Source: Polyodon spathula (lineage: Eukaryota; Chordata; Actinopteri; Acipenseriformes; Polyodontidae). Taken from it: a stretch of 64,000 nucleotides of DNA. The translations under genes were made by a program, and so were the position numbers. Positions within the stretch are counted from its first letter, which is position 1. The number at the start of each line of letters is the position of its first letter. A model generated the notes under the pieces. The model worked only from the letters and a program-made list of their open reading frames with translations, was not told where the DNA came from and did no database searches. Where the stretch lies: NCBI RefSeq assembly GCF_017654505.1, contig NC_054537.1, forward strand, positions 69,458,145 to 69,522,144, given 5' to 3'. Of this stretch, positions 30,713 to 43,330 are shown piece by piece.

Positions 30713-32660
30713 ATAATGTACTATAGAAATTAAAATAATACAATCTGGAAGCCAAATGATCTTCCACGTCAGCATTTTTAGTTATAATATGAATAAAACA
30801 TACCAGAAACACCTACATTATTTAAATAAGAATGCTCAGTCAGGTCCTCTGATAACAGTATGTTTATGTTACAAACCTACAACTCCACCTAGTGGCCATG
30901 GAAAAAGATGTTCTTTTTTCACGTTTCAACCATTGTTAATGGGTTATATTATTTTTAAAGAAGGAAAACCAAACCCAATTAAATTACCAAACCAGAAATA
31001 AACAACTCTGGCATTTCATTTTGGGGCTTTTAATGTAAGCAGTCTTAAGTTCTAACAAGGAAATGTCATGTGTAAGGTGTCTCTTATCATAACAGAAATA
31101 ACTTTAAGCAGTACTGTATGAACAGCCAGAATTGTGCAAAACGACACTTCTTGTAACAATAAGAAAAAAGGCAATCACTTGTTTTGTTTTGTTTCCTGAG
31201 ATATACATAGTTATGAATTAATACATTCCTAGTTTGTCCACTGTACTGTCTATAGTACATAGTTTTACAGGGTGATGCTGACAAGCAGGTTTTGATGGGG
31301 AGTAAGCTTGCACTCCTAACTAAATCCAATCCACTGTGGAATGTAAAGAAACAGGGTTGTCTTCTTTCTACTGAAACCATATCCTGGAGATTTATACTAT
31401 GGAGGAATGTGTGAACAGACTCCAAGGCAAGGGGATTTTCTTTTTAGCACTACTGCTTTGACTTTATGGTTTGTTTGTCATTTAAATTTGTATTTTAAAT
31501 AACATTTTGTTTGTTTGTTCGTTTTTTATTTATTAGTTTAATAAGGGTAAAGCAGTCTCATTATTATTAACTGCATTAGCTATAATAACCATATTATTGT
31601 AAACCTTTTCACAAGTACTTTCACTTTGCTCACACTAGATACAATCATATGGGTATTTATTAGTCATAAATGCATGTACAGCAAAGTTCCAAAGGGCAGA
31701 ATTGGCAATGAATTGACAATGCATTTTTTATAAATGCCAGAAACTGGGAATAAAATTGATGTTAAACTAAAGTAATAGAAATCTACATACAAGAGAAAAC
31801 CACAGATCTGTAGCTGTCTGAACTCTGGGTAAAGACAGCATAGCAGCTGGCTCTCCATGAGTAACATAGCAACAAACCTGAGAGGATTCTAGTGACACAG
31901 TTAACAATGTCTTCAGTTTTCCAAGTAAAGACACAGCACAAGGGCTTATGAACGTATTACATTTTACACCATGTAAACCTGAATACCTTACCTATTTATA
32001 GATCTGTCATGTGTATTCTGTTACATTCTATAAAGCAATTTTTTTTTTTTATTGTGTTGCTTTTTAACAAGTCTGTTACCAAGCAAGCTTCTTAACCACT
32101 GTCTAGAAAGAATATGGATGAGTGTGTTGTGTATTCTTATACCTATTCTCATCAGCAGGGGTCAGCCTTATCCATCACAGCAGCATTTAACATACGTAAT
32201 TCCTGATTTTAAATGAATCCTCATTTACATTTCAGAAAGGGTTACTTCAAATAACATTGCACCTGTTTTTAGTTTTTAATTTAGTTTTGGAATTTTAGAA
32301 AAAGTGCCAACACAGGTTACTTTGGCATTCATAACTTTAAACTACTCCACTTGTTTCCACCTTCGCTAGCACTGCATTTGCAAAAAAAGTGGCGCTTTGT
32401 TTTTTTTTTTTTTTAGCTCTAGGATTTCCATCTTCCCCAGTCATTTATTAGCCAAAGGTGTTTATGCCAATTTATAAAAATTACATGGCAAGTGACAATT
32501 AATGAAACTGATTAGAAACAAGCTTAATGAAACTGATTTTTGCACAGTGTTAAATTGCTAAAACCATTCAGTAAATTAAATAAAAAAAGTCATAAAAAAA
32601 AAAAAAAAAAAAAAATAACGAGAATTGCAGCTATATTGCTTTTAAACTCTGGTATCCCTG

Positions 32661-32667
<7 letters not shown>
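30713..32667. other. Unassigned DNA
   Basis: The minus-strand frame 31087-31425 and the others are short and lack family features. T- and A-rich tracts occur at 32039-32050 and 32596-32615. Nothing assignable. Confidence 0.5.

Positions 32668-32739
<72 letters not shown>
32668..32739. repeat. (AT)n microsatellite
   Basis: Uninterrupted TA repeat of about 36 units. Confidence 0.9.
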
Positions 32740-32741
<2 letters not shown>

Positions 32742-33389
32742 CTTCCCTTTGAAAAAAAAAAACAACACTCAAATTAGAAAGCAACGTAACGGCTTACCTA
32801 ACTAACATAAATCTAGGCTGCTCCTTTGACTGAAAACCTGTATTCCTCTTGACTGTCAGGTACGATCTGGTTTGCTCTAAGCCTCCAAACTAGCCAATAA
32901 CACACTTTGTACAGATGCATTTCGGTGATGGTGGACCTTACAAAACGTTAGTTTTGATTACATGTACTGTAAGATGAAGCATATGAATGACAGCACTTTG
33001 TAACTAAGCAAGAGCTTTGGTACATAGTTTAGTAACCTGATGTTACTGTCTGATTCGGTTGAAGACAAACTCAAAGCAGGACCGTTCTTTTTAGTTTTAG
33101 ACATGGATGGTATTTCCAGTTTCCAAAAACCTCTGATACTGTAGGTAACATCAGCAAAATATTTTTGCTCCCTTACTTGCTTAAGACGCTACACGGTGGT
33201 ACTAATGTCATGATACCCAACTACAGTCTAAACACAGTAGCCTTTTATACTGTACACGTTTCCAGTACACTGTCATTGCAAAGATAATGCTGCTGCAACC
33301 ATAGAATCCCCTGTTTACTATAGTAGAGATGTCCATTGTTCAGTTGTTAGTTTTTTTTTTTTTTAATTACTTAATTCATTAAGCTAGAA

Positions 33390-34315
33390 TAATTAATTGC
33401 GAATTGTACCGAGTTTGACACTGGACCAACTTCAGTTCTTCAACTGGTTGTTTTTTCCGCACCACTGCTTGCTTCACTACCCTGTTGCTCAGTTTGTGTG
33501 GGAGCACCAAAGTGTGCGACTGCCAGGCTTGTCCTCGCAGTATGCCATAATGAATTCCCTTTGGGGCGTGATTGACACGGGAGTGCTGACAAAGGCGGGT
33601 TATGGATCAAAGTAGAGCAACGACAGAAAGAAGGGCGATTGAACTGTTTTAATTTACAGGTTACCGCTTTTGTTGGAATATTCTAGAAATGAGAAATACA
33701 AACTTATGGCCACAGTTGACACGTTGAGTATTAGAACTGGAATTCTTAATGTGTTTCTCGCGTTGCGCTGTGAATTCAGTGTGTGTTTGTACTGTAACTA
33801 TGTTGCTGTACCCAATGCATGACAGTGTCGCGGAGTTTGCTGTCATTTCCATATGCGCTTAAAGCCAAATCAACATTTGGTTAAAACGCCTGCGAGGGAA
33901 TCGATAGACAAGTTGAAAGTGTACGATAGCGGTTAGCTTTTTCTTAGGTCATAAGCTGCATGTTTATATAACACCGATCACTATTATCAGGCTTCTGACA
34001 AGCGAGGTACGCAAACAAGTGTTGAGTTTATTTTTATAGACAGAAAACAGACCGACTAGTTAAGGCTGGTGATTGTTCCCATTTAACTACAAGGCCAATT
34101 TATACACCAGTATATTTTGGAGATAAAGTTCAACGGTGTTTTTTTTTTTTTTTGCCTTTCATTCATACAGCCTTTGAAGGAATACTACATATTGAAGTTA
34201 CTTCCAGTGTGTTTCTAGAGTGGATTCACTATACAAACTGAAAATATTACATTTATGTAAAAGTGGATAGTTACAACATTTCTGGGACAATCCGTAGACG
34301 TTACATTGAGAGAGG
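33390..34315 (+). promoter_or_regulatory. Candidate promoter and 5' UTR of an unidentified gene
   Basis: This stretch is richer in CpG than its surroundings (for example GTTGCGCTG, GTGTCGCGGAG, CGCCTGCGAGGGAATCGA) and free of recognisable repeats. It ends at a well-placed ATG followed by a splice donor. No TATA box stands out. A start-stop mini-uORF, ATG TAA, lies at 34255-34260 in the inferred 5' UTR. I inferred the promoter from context; the transcription start cannot be placed. Confidence 0.35.
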
Positions 34316-34359
34316 ATGGAGAAGGTCGGAGTCAACACAGCCGCAAAACCACCCACCGG
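34316..34359 (+). CDS. Candidate first coding exon of an unrecognised gene
   Basis: ATG at 34316 in good context (A at -3, G at +4) opens MEKVGVNTAAKPPT, then GG, and the frame is interrupted by a consensus 5' splice site, CCGG|GTAAGA (intron from 34360), leaving phase 2. Short first exons of this kind followed by a long intron are common in fish. I do not recognise the peptide, and no second exon with family features is visible in the remaining 29.6 kb. It therefore either lies beyond the window or the call is wrong. Confidence 0.4.
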
Positions 34360-35562
34360 GTAAGAATATTTATTTATGTATTTCTGTATGTATGTATTAT
34401 TTTGGTAAATAGTACAGATAGTGTGTCGACAATACTTTCGCAGTGAATTCCATTTTAAGTTTCATTTTAGTATTTACCGGACTTGATTAATTTTGTACAC
34501 CTAGGCTGCTATACTCGGTTAACAAGTGCAGCATTGTCCACTGAAATGGAACAGCCAAAATATGATTTTTTTTTTTTTTTTAAATAAATAAATATTGTGG
34601 TAACTGCAGTGGTCGAGTTTTAGATATGTGAAAATAATTGTATCCAGGTATATGTGCCATCATACTAAGGTTAAAGAAAACTGGATGTTTTACATGCTAA
34701 GTCGGTTGTATGGCTCATTTGAGTTTGGAAACCCAGGTTGGGAAGGAGGGACATACCCAGACACACAGCACGTCATTGCCTCCAATAACCAGTAACTTAT
34801 AGATATGATGCCTAACTTCCATTGTGTTCATAGAGAGAATGAGCTATAAAACAAGACAATAGACTCCAGCATGTCTGAGGCACAGTTTAAGTGTAACACA
34901 CTACAGTTGTCCTGAAATGCTGCTGTTGTGTCTGTTGCAGGGAGTGTGGGTGTTTTGGGCATACAGGCCGAGATAAATTTAAATGTACTTTGAACAAAAG
35001 CAGATAAATAGCATCTGCCACCTGGCAAACGATGGTGTTAGCGGGTATTCAATATCCACTCTTAAACATTGAGGAGAGGTTTTTGTCTTTGCATTACTGT
35101 AGGTCTCCAAAGTGTTAACCATTGTTATTTGTTTACCAGGGATGTTTGAACAACTGCACTAACTGAATACAGCCCTTTCATTTTACTCTGGATTGTTTAT
35201 CCATCTGTTTACTGCACCTGTTTTATGAGAAGGATGTCTTTCCCCCACACCCTCATGTGTTCATTTATGATTAAAAGCAACCTTTTTGTTTGCTCAGCAT
35301 TTTGATAACAAGGTGTGAAATAATTGTGCTGATTTTTGTGCTGACTGGGTGCTTTGGCATTACAGGCTGATTAAAGGTCCTAATAAGCATCAGTATAATT
35401 TTCTCTTAGGCATTAGCTGAGCACTGTATTTGTCAGCCACTAATGTATATAGTGTTTGCATTCAGAAAAGTAATGTTTTTTTCCTGTATGGAAAGTAAGC
35501 AGTTGCAGTCAAGTTCTAAAGAGCATGTAACAAACAAGTACATATATAAAAATATTAGAATT
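34360..35562. other. Unassigned DNA (putative intron 1)
   Basis: No repeat family or coding exon recognised; a T16 tract lies near 34565-34580. The short frames are not protein-like. Confidence 0.45.
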
Positions 35563-35571
35563 ATAAAAGGG

Positions 35572-36070
35572 GGCTCCCAAGTGGCGCATCCAGTAAAGGT
35601 CACCTGCGTGAGTGCAGGATGCGCACTATAGCCTGGACGTCACCGGTTCGAGTCTGGGCTATTCCACAGCCAACCGTGGATGGGAGTTCCCAGGAGGCGG
35701 CGCTCAATTGGCTGAGCATTGCCGTGGGGGAGGGCTGTAGGTAGGCCAGGGTTTCCTCAGCTCACCGCGCACCAGCAACCCCTGTAGTCTGGCCAGGTGT
35801 CTGTGGGCTTGCCTGTTAGCGTTCTTGGGAACTGCGTTGTCCTCCTACACTGTAGCTCCTGGGCGGCTGCATGTTGAATCCGCAGTGTGTAAAGAAGCGG
35901 TCGGCTGACAGCACATGCTTCGGAGGACAGCGAGTGTTCGTCTTTGCCGCTCCCGAGTCAGCACAGGGGTGGTAGCGGTGAGCTGAGCCTAAATAATAAT
36001 TGGCCATTTTAAATTGGGTGAAAATAAAAATAATTGGCAACAACTAAAATTTAAATAAATAAATAAATAA
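35572..36070 (+). mobile_element. Full-length tRNA-derived SINE, about 500 bp
   Basis: The head starts GGGGGCTCCCAAGTGGCGCA (A-box region) and has a B box GGTTCGAGTCT at 35645-35655. A long body with GCTCACCGCGCACCAGC and GGTAGCGGTGAGCTGAGCCT blocks follows, ending in an (AAAT)n tail. ATAAAAGGG at 35563-35571 and 36071-36079 is a likely 9-bp target duplication. It is GC-rich against its surroundings. I remember this repeat as common in sturgeon and paddlefish. A shorter relative lies at 56196-56488. Confidence 0.88.
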
Positions 36071-37275
36071 ATAAAAGGGAGTCAGTTGTGACTGCTTTGA
36101 AGTGGTCTGTTGCTTCTTAACACAAACATGTGTCAGCTGTTAGAATTATAAACAGAACCAAGATAATGAGGAGATGCATTTGAAACATATGCTCTATGCC
36201 GTGATTACACAGTCAGTTTTCTAATATTATTGAAAGGCAATTACAAGTTATACCAGCGGTGTGACTTTAGTTTAAAAAATGTGTGTTGGGGGGGGTGAGG
36301 TTGGTTCTGCAGCTGGGGCAAGCATGAAGATTATTCTAAGTTACATACAGTAATACATTTAAAAATAAACATTCATTTTCTTCAGATTGGCGCCTTTCAT
36401 TTCAGGACAGGAAGGGGTATTTCACAGCCACTGTACGACATTAAGATCCCAATGTTCAAATAGAAAATATTTGTATAGTATTGAGACCCTAGACATCAGA
36501 AACAGTATCACGATTGAGCAATTTCACAATTAAATCACCCATGCGGCATTGCGCACAAACTCTGCCTTGGTTGGTGTTTCTGCTGGGTGCTAATAGAGAC
36601 TGCTATACTAACTAGTAATTAGAAGAATAAATGATTGAGAAATACAAATTTGAGTACTGCTGCAGTGTGAGGACATTTGAAAGTTATGCAAAGTGAGTCA
36701 TTTGATGTATTCATTTAGATGTGAATGGCTGTTTTTGGTATACGTTAGCTTTCAAGTTTCAGACTAACACAGGTTACTTACAGAGTGCTATTTTATTTAT
36801 GTTAGCTGAAGAGTAATGTCATTTATTGAGTGCTATTTTATTTTAGTTGGCTTCAGAAAAAAGTATAATATAGCTGTTAATTCTCTGATACCATTTGAAA
36901 GAAATACATTGCAACTAATATGAAACGACAAACGTAGCACTGCCGTGAATGGAAAGCACCAATGAACACATGTTGCATGTTGCAGTCTTTTTTTTTCATT
37001 ATGAGATATTATGAAATATTGGGTAAACCTTCCAGTTGCCCGTTTGCCAAGATCTTAAAAGTACTCACCAGCCATTTTTCAAGATTTCTTTTTCGTACAC
37101 TGTTTCTTGATAGACTAGATTAATTGGTGAGTTAATTTTTAATCGACGCAATCCCACAGGTATGATTAAATCAATTACAACCTCTAGTCTAAACAATAAT
37201 AGGAACACCAAAGATTCAAGGTGTCCTGTTTTTATCTATGTCTGACAGAGTATTATCTACTGGTGTATTCAAGCT

Positions 37276-37290
37276 GGAACGTTCTGGAAC
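37276..37290 (+). promoter_or_regulatory. Perfect three-unit heat-shock element motif
   Basis: GGAACGTTCTGGAAC reads nGAAn nTTCn nGAAn, the canonical HSF1-binding array; a further TTC follows 5 bp later. It lies inside a repeat segment shared with 39612-39650. Confidence 0.45.
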
Positions 37291-38011
37291 ACCGTTCCGG
37301 TACTTTTTTCTATAGGCAGAACCTTGACTTAAGAATTAATTCCAGAATCTTTACTGGTTTCTTAAGAAAAAGCTTATGTGGTGCCTGACCGGTCTAATTT
37401 CAGTGCCTGGGCACCAATGAAGCAATCAATTTTCAGTGAGGAAATCAGATTAGTCTTTCCATTGAATAATAGGCACTAGTAACAAAACAATCAATGTCTG
37501 ATTCCCTACGTACCAATTTTGATGGTGCGCTCAGAATCGGAGTCTCTGATAACTGGAGTATATTTTAAATGTTTGCAGAGTCAAGAGTCACACACATCTC
37601 CCGCACAATTGTCTGATTTCAGTCATTCTTGTGATGAAATGAAGAGAACATTAGGGACTTATATTACAAACTACACTCAAATGATGAGAACATTAGGACT
37701 AATATTACTTTCGATTGGTCTATAACCTAACTTGAAAGCTAACATGATATCCATGGATTGAAAACACGTAACATGCAACAATAGGTTGGCACTTTGTGCC
37801 CTGGGGGTAATCAGATAAATTTCGGGCACAAAAGTCTATTTTTAGCATAATTCCTTGGAATGTCACCAGACTTGTGCCAATAGTCTGAAATGTTTTATCC
37901 AGAGTTTTTTTCCTTATCTCTGCCATTAAAAAAACGTTTGTAACAAATTCATTCGGGAGTTTTCACGATTTAACAAGTTCCAAATTAGGTTTTTTTGATG
38001 AACCAAAATTT

Positions 38012-38017
38012 TAAATA

Positions 38018-38078
<61 letters not shown>
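38012..38078. repeat. (AT)n microsatellite
   Basis: Nearly uninterrupted TA repeat. Confidence 0.9.
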
Positions 38079-38081
<3 letters not shown>

Positions 38082-38767
38082 CAAAAAGCATAAATAAGTG
38101 CTACACATTTATTTAAAATAATAAAAAAAAAATTGTAAGTAATGTTATAAACTATTTATTTATTTATCTGCTTTGCTTGTTTTTGTCTCATAACTTATAG
38201 TACCAGAACTGTTTTTTTTCTCTGAGATCAAATGCGGTAGGTCCAGGAAAAAAAATAATATTCAGAATGAAGTGTAAAATTCAGTTGTCCAGAACTGTCC
38301 GCAGATAGTCTTTAAAAATAAATTTAAAACAAAAAAACATTCTAATTGTACTGATACCGTTCTTAAATTGGTGGCAAATAAAAAATAACATGTATTGTGA
38401 GATTTGTAATTTTATCGTGATATACTATAAAGAGCACCATGGTGATTGAAGTTCTGCCCTGTGATGACCTCATAACTGAAAAGAATAGAAATAGACATGA
38501 ATGATAAAAATAACCAAAAAAAAAACAGACCACTAAAGACAGTATTTACCTGCTAGATGGTCTCAAAACAGCCAAACGTTCCTGTTCTTTAAGGTTTAGG
38601 ACTACATCACTGGGACTACTGAACACTACATTGTTGGCCTGTCTGTTTAAATCAGTGTGCACCTACACATACTGGATGCTTCAAGTTACAAACAAGGAGA
38701 AATATAAATGTCCATGGAGATTTAGTTTAGCTATGTGTTTGTTATAACTCACCAATACAAAACTTAA

Positions 38768-38871
38768 TGGCTGGTTTCATAGGTCCATATTAGCACTAGT
38801 CTAACTTTCTTAACTAAAGTAACATCAGGTAGTCCAAGATTAGTGCTAATCGGGGTCTGTAAAACCAGTCC
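38768..38871. mobile_element. Short MITE, Harbinger-like (104 bp)
   Basis: Imperfect inverted repeats of about 30 bp: CTGGTTTCATAGGTCC...TTAGCACTAGTC on the left and the reverse complement of GATTAGTGCTAATC...CTGTAAAACCAG on the right. TAA flanks both ends (38765-38767 and 38872-38874), matching the 3-bp TWA target of PIF/Harbinger. A second, more decayed half copy follows at 38875-38965. Confidence 0.65.
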
Positions 38872-38965
38872 TAAGGGATTAACACTAATCTTTGGACTAA
38901 TTTACCTGAGGCAGTATTAGGTAGTCTAACAATTGCTCTGATCAGAGTCTGTAAAACTTTAGGTA

Positions 38966-40302
38966 TAAGTAAAACTACTTATTTAAGTTTGGGTTTAAAG
39001 AAGAGTATGTCTTTATCACTGTATGCAATGTGCAATAAAGTGCAGTAAGTGCTTTGTTCAGTATCATTTTAATTAGTTCAGTGCTCGCTGCTGTTTTCAA
39101 GTTGTAATGCGTGGCTAGATGCAGACTCATTGTTCTACAGCACCTGGAAACAGACCCATTTATTTCCCTCCTGGACTCCATTGAAATGAGCAACAGAAAA
39201 TGTCATTTATTGGTCATGTGACTTGCAAAGCACAGCTGCAGTTGATCTTGGTGTTGCTTTGTGAACCATGCAAACAAAGGGAGAACCAAAAAAGATACAG
39301 AACTCAGTGTCATTTGAGTCTTGGCAATCACCATTGCAGAAACACATCTTTTTTTTTGGGGGGGGGTGGGGGGGGTGGGTAAAAAGAAGAACAAATATTT
39401 CATTCAGACAGTCTGGCCTGGCAAAAAAATTGGTAACTTTTAGGGTATTAGTGCACATTTGGAACGTTTTGCTCATTGAAAAAGCATGTCTGTATTTGAA
39501 GAGTGGAGGATTTTCATTTCTGGGAAACCAAGATACTTAGCTATCTGCAATAATTAAAACAAATACAACCACAAACAAGCACATTTAAAAAATAGGACAG
39601 GGGGTAATTATGTATGGTGTAGTCGAGCTGGAACGTTCCGGAACATTTATTCCAATGCCACTGCAAATACATATGGGAAAAAAAAACCCCAAAAACATGT
39701 GTATGCAGATTAACTGCCAGAAACTAAGCAAATGCACTATATTGAATGGTAGCTAGTTAAGGTCACGATTTATTGCAGTTATTTGAGACCAGGAGTTGCC
39801 CTGCATTCCAAATGCTGTATGCTTCTGCTATTCAGTCTGAACGTGGCATTTGTTATAGTCATTTTAAAAAAACATAGACACTTATAAAAGTTATCATGGT
39901 AAAGCTGCACAGTAAATTACTGTAGCAGTTTTCCCATGGGTTATACTCATTTAGGATTTCGTTTACCATGGTTTGACATGTTTTTTAAGATAATTTACTC
40001 TACCTATCTGGGCTTTACAATGCTTACCTCTGCTTTATCATGCTTTCACTAAGCTTCATTGCATTGCATTATTTTAATTAAGGTCATTTTTAATATGGTA
40101 GTTCCTGAAATGTACTGCATTGTACCCCCTTTTATCAGTCCCATGGGTGTACCATACCTGGCTGAAAGTGTCTTGGTTTATGATCATAATTGTATTGTGA
40201 CAGTGTTAAATGCTATTGTCACACTACTTTATCTCACATAATTAACATTATGTAATGGGTTTTTGAGGTATGCAACTGCTGTCATTTAGATAGCATACAT
40301 AT
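38966..40302. other. Unassigned DNA
   Basis: Includes a G-rich run at 39352-39380 and the second HSE-bearing repeat copy at 39612-39650. The open frames across 39203-39540 are low-complexity shadows of the G/C run. No gene. Confidence 0.45.
39630..39644 (+). promoter_or_regulatory. Perfect three-unit heat-shock element motif, second copy
   Basis: GGAACGTTCCGGAAC (nGAAn nTTCn nGAAn), preceded by GTGTAGTCGAGCT, matching GTGTATTCAAGCT before the copy at 37276. Confidence 0.45.

Positions 40303-40375
<73 letters not shown>
40303..40375. repeat. (AAT)n microsatellite
   Basis: About 24 uninterrupted AAT units. Confidence 0.9.
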
Positions 40376-40377
<2 letters not shown>

Positions 40378-41459
40378 TGTGCAACATATTTTACAAAAAC
40401 AAATCATAGTAGAAACATGTAAATAAATCTATCATGTTAAAAATAATGAACAGCTCGAAGGGGGTTTGCCTAACAGCAGATCACACCAGTGTGTGCTTGA
40501 AAATGAGTTTGCTCATTGATCTACAGTAGCAAAAGTTTTTTTGTGTTTTGAGGGACCACTTTGCTCTTTTAATCTGAATTTGTAATGAATTGGCAACTCA
40601 TCCCATTGAGTGTATCTACAAAGACACCATCTTACTATTCAACTAAAGCAATATTAACTCATCAACCGGTAGGAGGAGATTTATTAAACATTAAACGTGT
40701 AAATTGTATTTTAATGCTGCTTTGAGTTTGTGCTAAACAGGAGAGATAAACGTACAATACATGACATATTTAAAAAATAAATGTAAACGAGTAATGCATC
40801 ATAAGCAATCAAATACACATTTACTGTACTAGTTAGCAAAAGCTATAACAAAGGGTGGAGAAAAACTGCTGGAACTCTATAGCCTGGACAAAATAAAACA
40901 CAGAAAGTGCTCTTCTTGCTGTTTTTGAAGAACCAAAGATTGGTCTGAACGCAGAGATGTAATTTGTTTGAACTCTATATCATTATCAAGCCATTATCGT
41001 TATTATTAAGGATACCTTCTGCATGTTTCTAAGATGTCTTTTCTTAGCTGTTTAATAAACATGTTTGGTGTACTATATTAAACAGGCAGGAGAGGGGTTT
41101 ATCTTCAGTTGAGCCAAGTTTAATTATTTCGTAGATTTTATATATTTACTCTTTTCTCTTACTAGGCTGTTCTTTTTGTAGTACTGTGCATGTGAAATGT
41201 TTTGGTTAGAAGCAAGTGCACCTTCAGAATAAACATTTAAACTAAAAACAAAGAATGCTTTTGTTATCATGATACATTCTGGAAATATGGGTCGGGGAAC
41301 CATTGTTTGTTGTGGCTACTATTCTGTTCAATTTCACTTGCATTGTTAGTCATTATTTGCAAGGAAGCTATCTCTTTGGAAGACATTTGGCAGGCAGAAA
41401 AGAAAAAGGTTTTTTCTTCCTGTCCAAATTCAAGTTTAGTATTACTGCACACATGCCCC
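40376..41459. other. Unassigned DNA
   Basis: No recognisable gene or repeat; overlapping short frames at 41267-41540 are not conserved-looking. Confidence 0.45.
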
Positions 41460-41960
41460 TTAATCAATCAATCGATATTTATTTTATGTAGCGCCTTTCA
41501 TATTGGACCACCATACAAGATAGTGAGGAACAATGCATAATACATTACATACAGTGAAATACAGGGCATAGTACATTAAATACAACATTAAAAAAACAAT
41601 GCAAACATATTAAATATAGGCATAATACATTAAATGAAAGTCTAGGATGTGAATTCGAAACATTGTGGATGCATGTGTCAAGCAGAATCATACGAATAAG
41701 ATGGAGTAAAAAATCTGAAATAGCAAATTAGACAACAGCTAATAACAGATTCCTGGCTTAGAGAGCATTAAAAGCAAGAAAGAACAAGTGGGTCTTGAGA
41801 GTTGATTTGAAGCACGCGATTGTGGGAGCTGCATGCACTAAAGCTGGGAGGGAGTTCCAGAGAGTCGGGTGCCATGAAGCTAAAAGAGTGCTCTTCGAGT
41901 GTGGCACGCTTTTACTTGGATATAGCCAGCAGTCAGGGGACCTCAACTTGCGTGCAGGGA
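41460..41960 (-). mobile_element. L2-clade LINE 3' end (relic)
   Basis: The minus-strand frame 41946-41758 encodes the C-terminal signature of L2-type ORF2, APTLWNSLPALV..AP then FKSTLKTHLFFLAF (here with H before P in HPTLWNSLP). Farther along the minus strand the 3' UTR ends with GAAAGGCGCTACATAAAATA and a TGAT-type tail at 41460-41480, the hallmark L2 terminus. The 5' part is absent, consistent with 5' truncation. Confidence 0.8.
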
Positions 41961-43127
41961 CATAGCGGGTCAGCAGGTTGGAGAGATACTCTGGACCTAA
42001 TATTCATAGGTGAGGTTACGTTCTACCCTTATAAAATGTTGCAACAAAAAGAGAGGCTTGCTTTTTAAAATGGCAACAGTAACAAACCAGCACAAATACA
42101 TAATTTGCTGGTTGTTTTTTTAAGAGTCAGCAAAGCCACGGTTAGTAGATTTATTTGTTTGTGAAAAGGCAGAAAAATAAGTCTGGTACTCTGCAACATT
42201 AACTGATAAGGAGAATCATACATCAAAAGCAGTGATCTACAGTAAGAATAACACAATTTAAAATGTCCTTGGAGAAAATATACAAATTGGGGTGCTTTGA
42301 TATTTAATATTTCCTGCTAAGGGATTACGATCCTGAATTTTAAAGCTTGATAACTTACACTAAGTAGCAAAAGGCTCCTAAAAAATACATAAATAACATT
42401 TTGCATATTTACTTAGAATCCACTTACTAAGTTTTGAAAATCTAGGCCATACTGTATTGCAGATGGTCATGTCTCAATTAAATTTGTAGCTATATTTTGA
42501 GGCTTCCTCATCCAGTTGTGAGGAATAGTGTTAATGTACTTTTGCTTGGTTGTTATTATGAAGGGTATATCTTGAGAACTGTTCATCTGAATTGGACAAA
42601 GTTTATAACAGAACCAGCTATATAATGCAATGCAAATGAGCGTTTTCAGGTGTCACAAAAGTGGTGTTGCATTGGCTGCAACCAATGGCGGGCATTATAC
42701 TGAAATTACAGATTACATCTGGAAATGTCTTACCTCAAAAAAACTACTTTAATTATTCTGTTATAAATATAAACATGTATAATAATGGTCTCCTTACATT
42801 TGTGTTTCTTGCATCTACACAGAAATAACCCAGCAGACTTAAGCCTTTCGTAAATATTTAATTGCATCACAATGTATGCAGGACATTTCAGAAGCACAGT
42901 TTTAGGCATCCATCAGTCTTTGTTTTATTGATGTACAGTACAGTGAAACAGGAGGGTAACAAAATAGGACAAATGATGTGGAAGCCACAGTTGTATGATC
43001 CATTTGAGCTCTTAAAAGCATAGGAGGGGTAAAATCATGTACATTTTAGCAAGAGCTGAAATACTTTAATTTGGGTGACCAGTGTTCTGGTATGTACAGT
43101 ACTGCGAAAGCATAGCATCACTGGCAA
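41961..43127. other. Unassigned DNA
   Basis: No exon, transposon protein or clear repeat boundary recognised. Confidence 0.45.
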
Positions 43128-43330
43128 GGCTAGTTACTGGCAGGAGAGAGACACAGAAAGCTGCAGTTAAAGCACTGAAGCACATATTTATTTAGAGAAA
43201 ATTAACAAAAACAAAGAAACAAGGCACAGGGGCCAAAATAAACAGTTTAAACAAAAACACTGCTGCTTAGACTGGGTATTGGCCTTCACTAAGACAGTTC
43301 GAAACACAGCCCATATACTAATATACTCCT
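43128..43330 (-). mobile_element. Possible LTR fragment related to 51273-51910
   Basis: The stretch GGCCAAAATAAACAGTTTAA with its A/C-rich surroundings resembles the corresponding part of the solo LTR at 51273 (GCCAAAATAAACAGACAAAC). Neither terminus could be placed. Confidence 0.35.

Larger units (their letters stand above)
36080..38767. other. Unassigned DNA
   Basis: Contains a dispersed-repeat fragment with a heat-shock-element-like core (37250-37300), an AT microsatellite (38012-38078) and A-rich tracts. No exon recognised. Confidence 0.45.

Noticed and set aside
35645..35655. Possible functional tRNA gene at the B box
   Set aside because: The surrounding sequence continues into a 500-bp SINE body and does not fold into a cloverleaf at this position.
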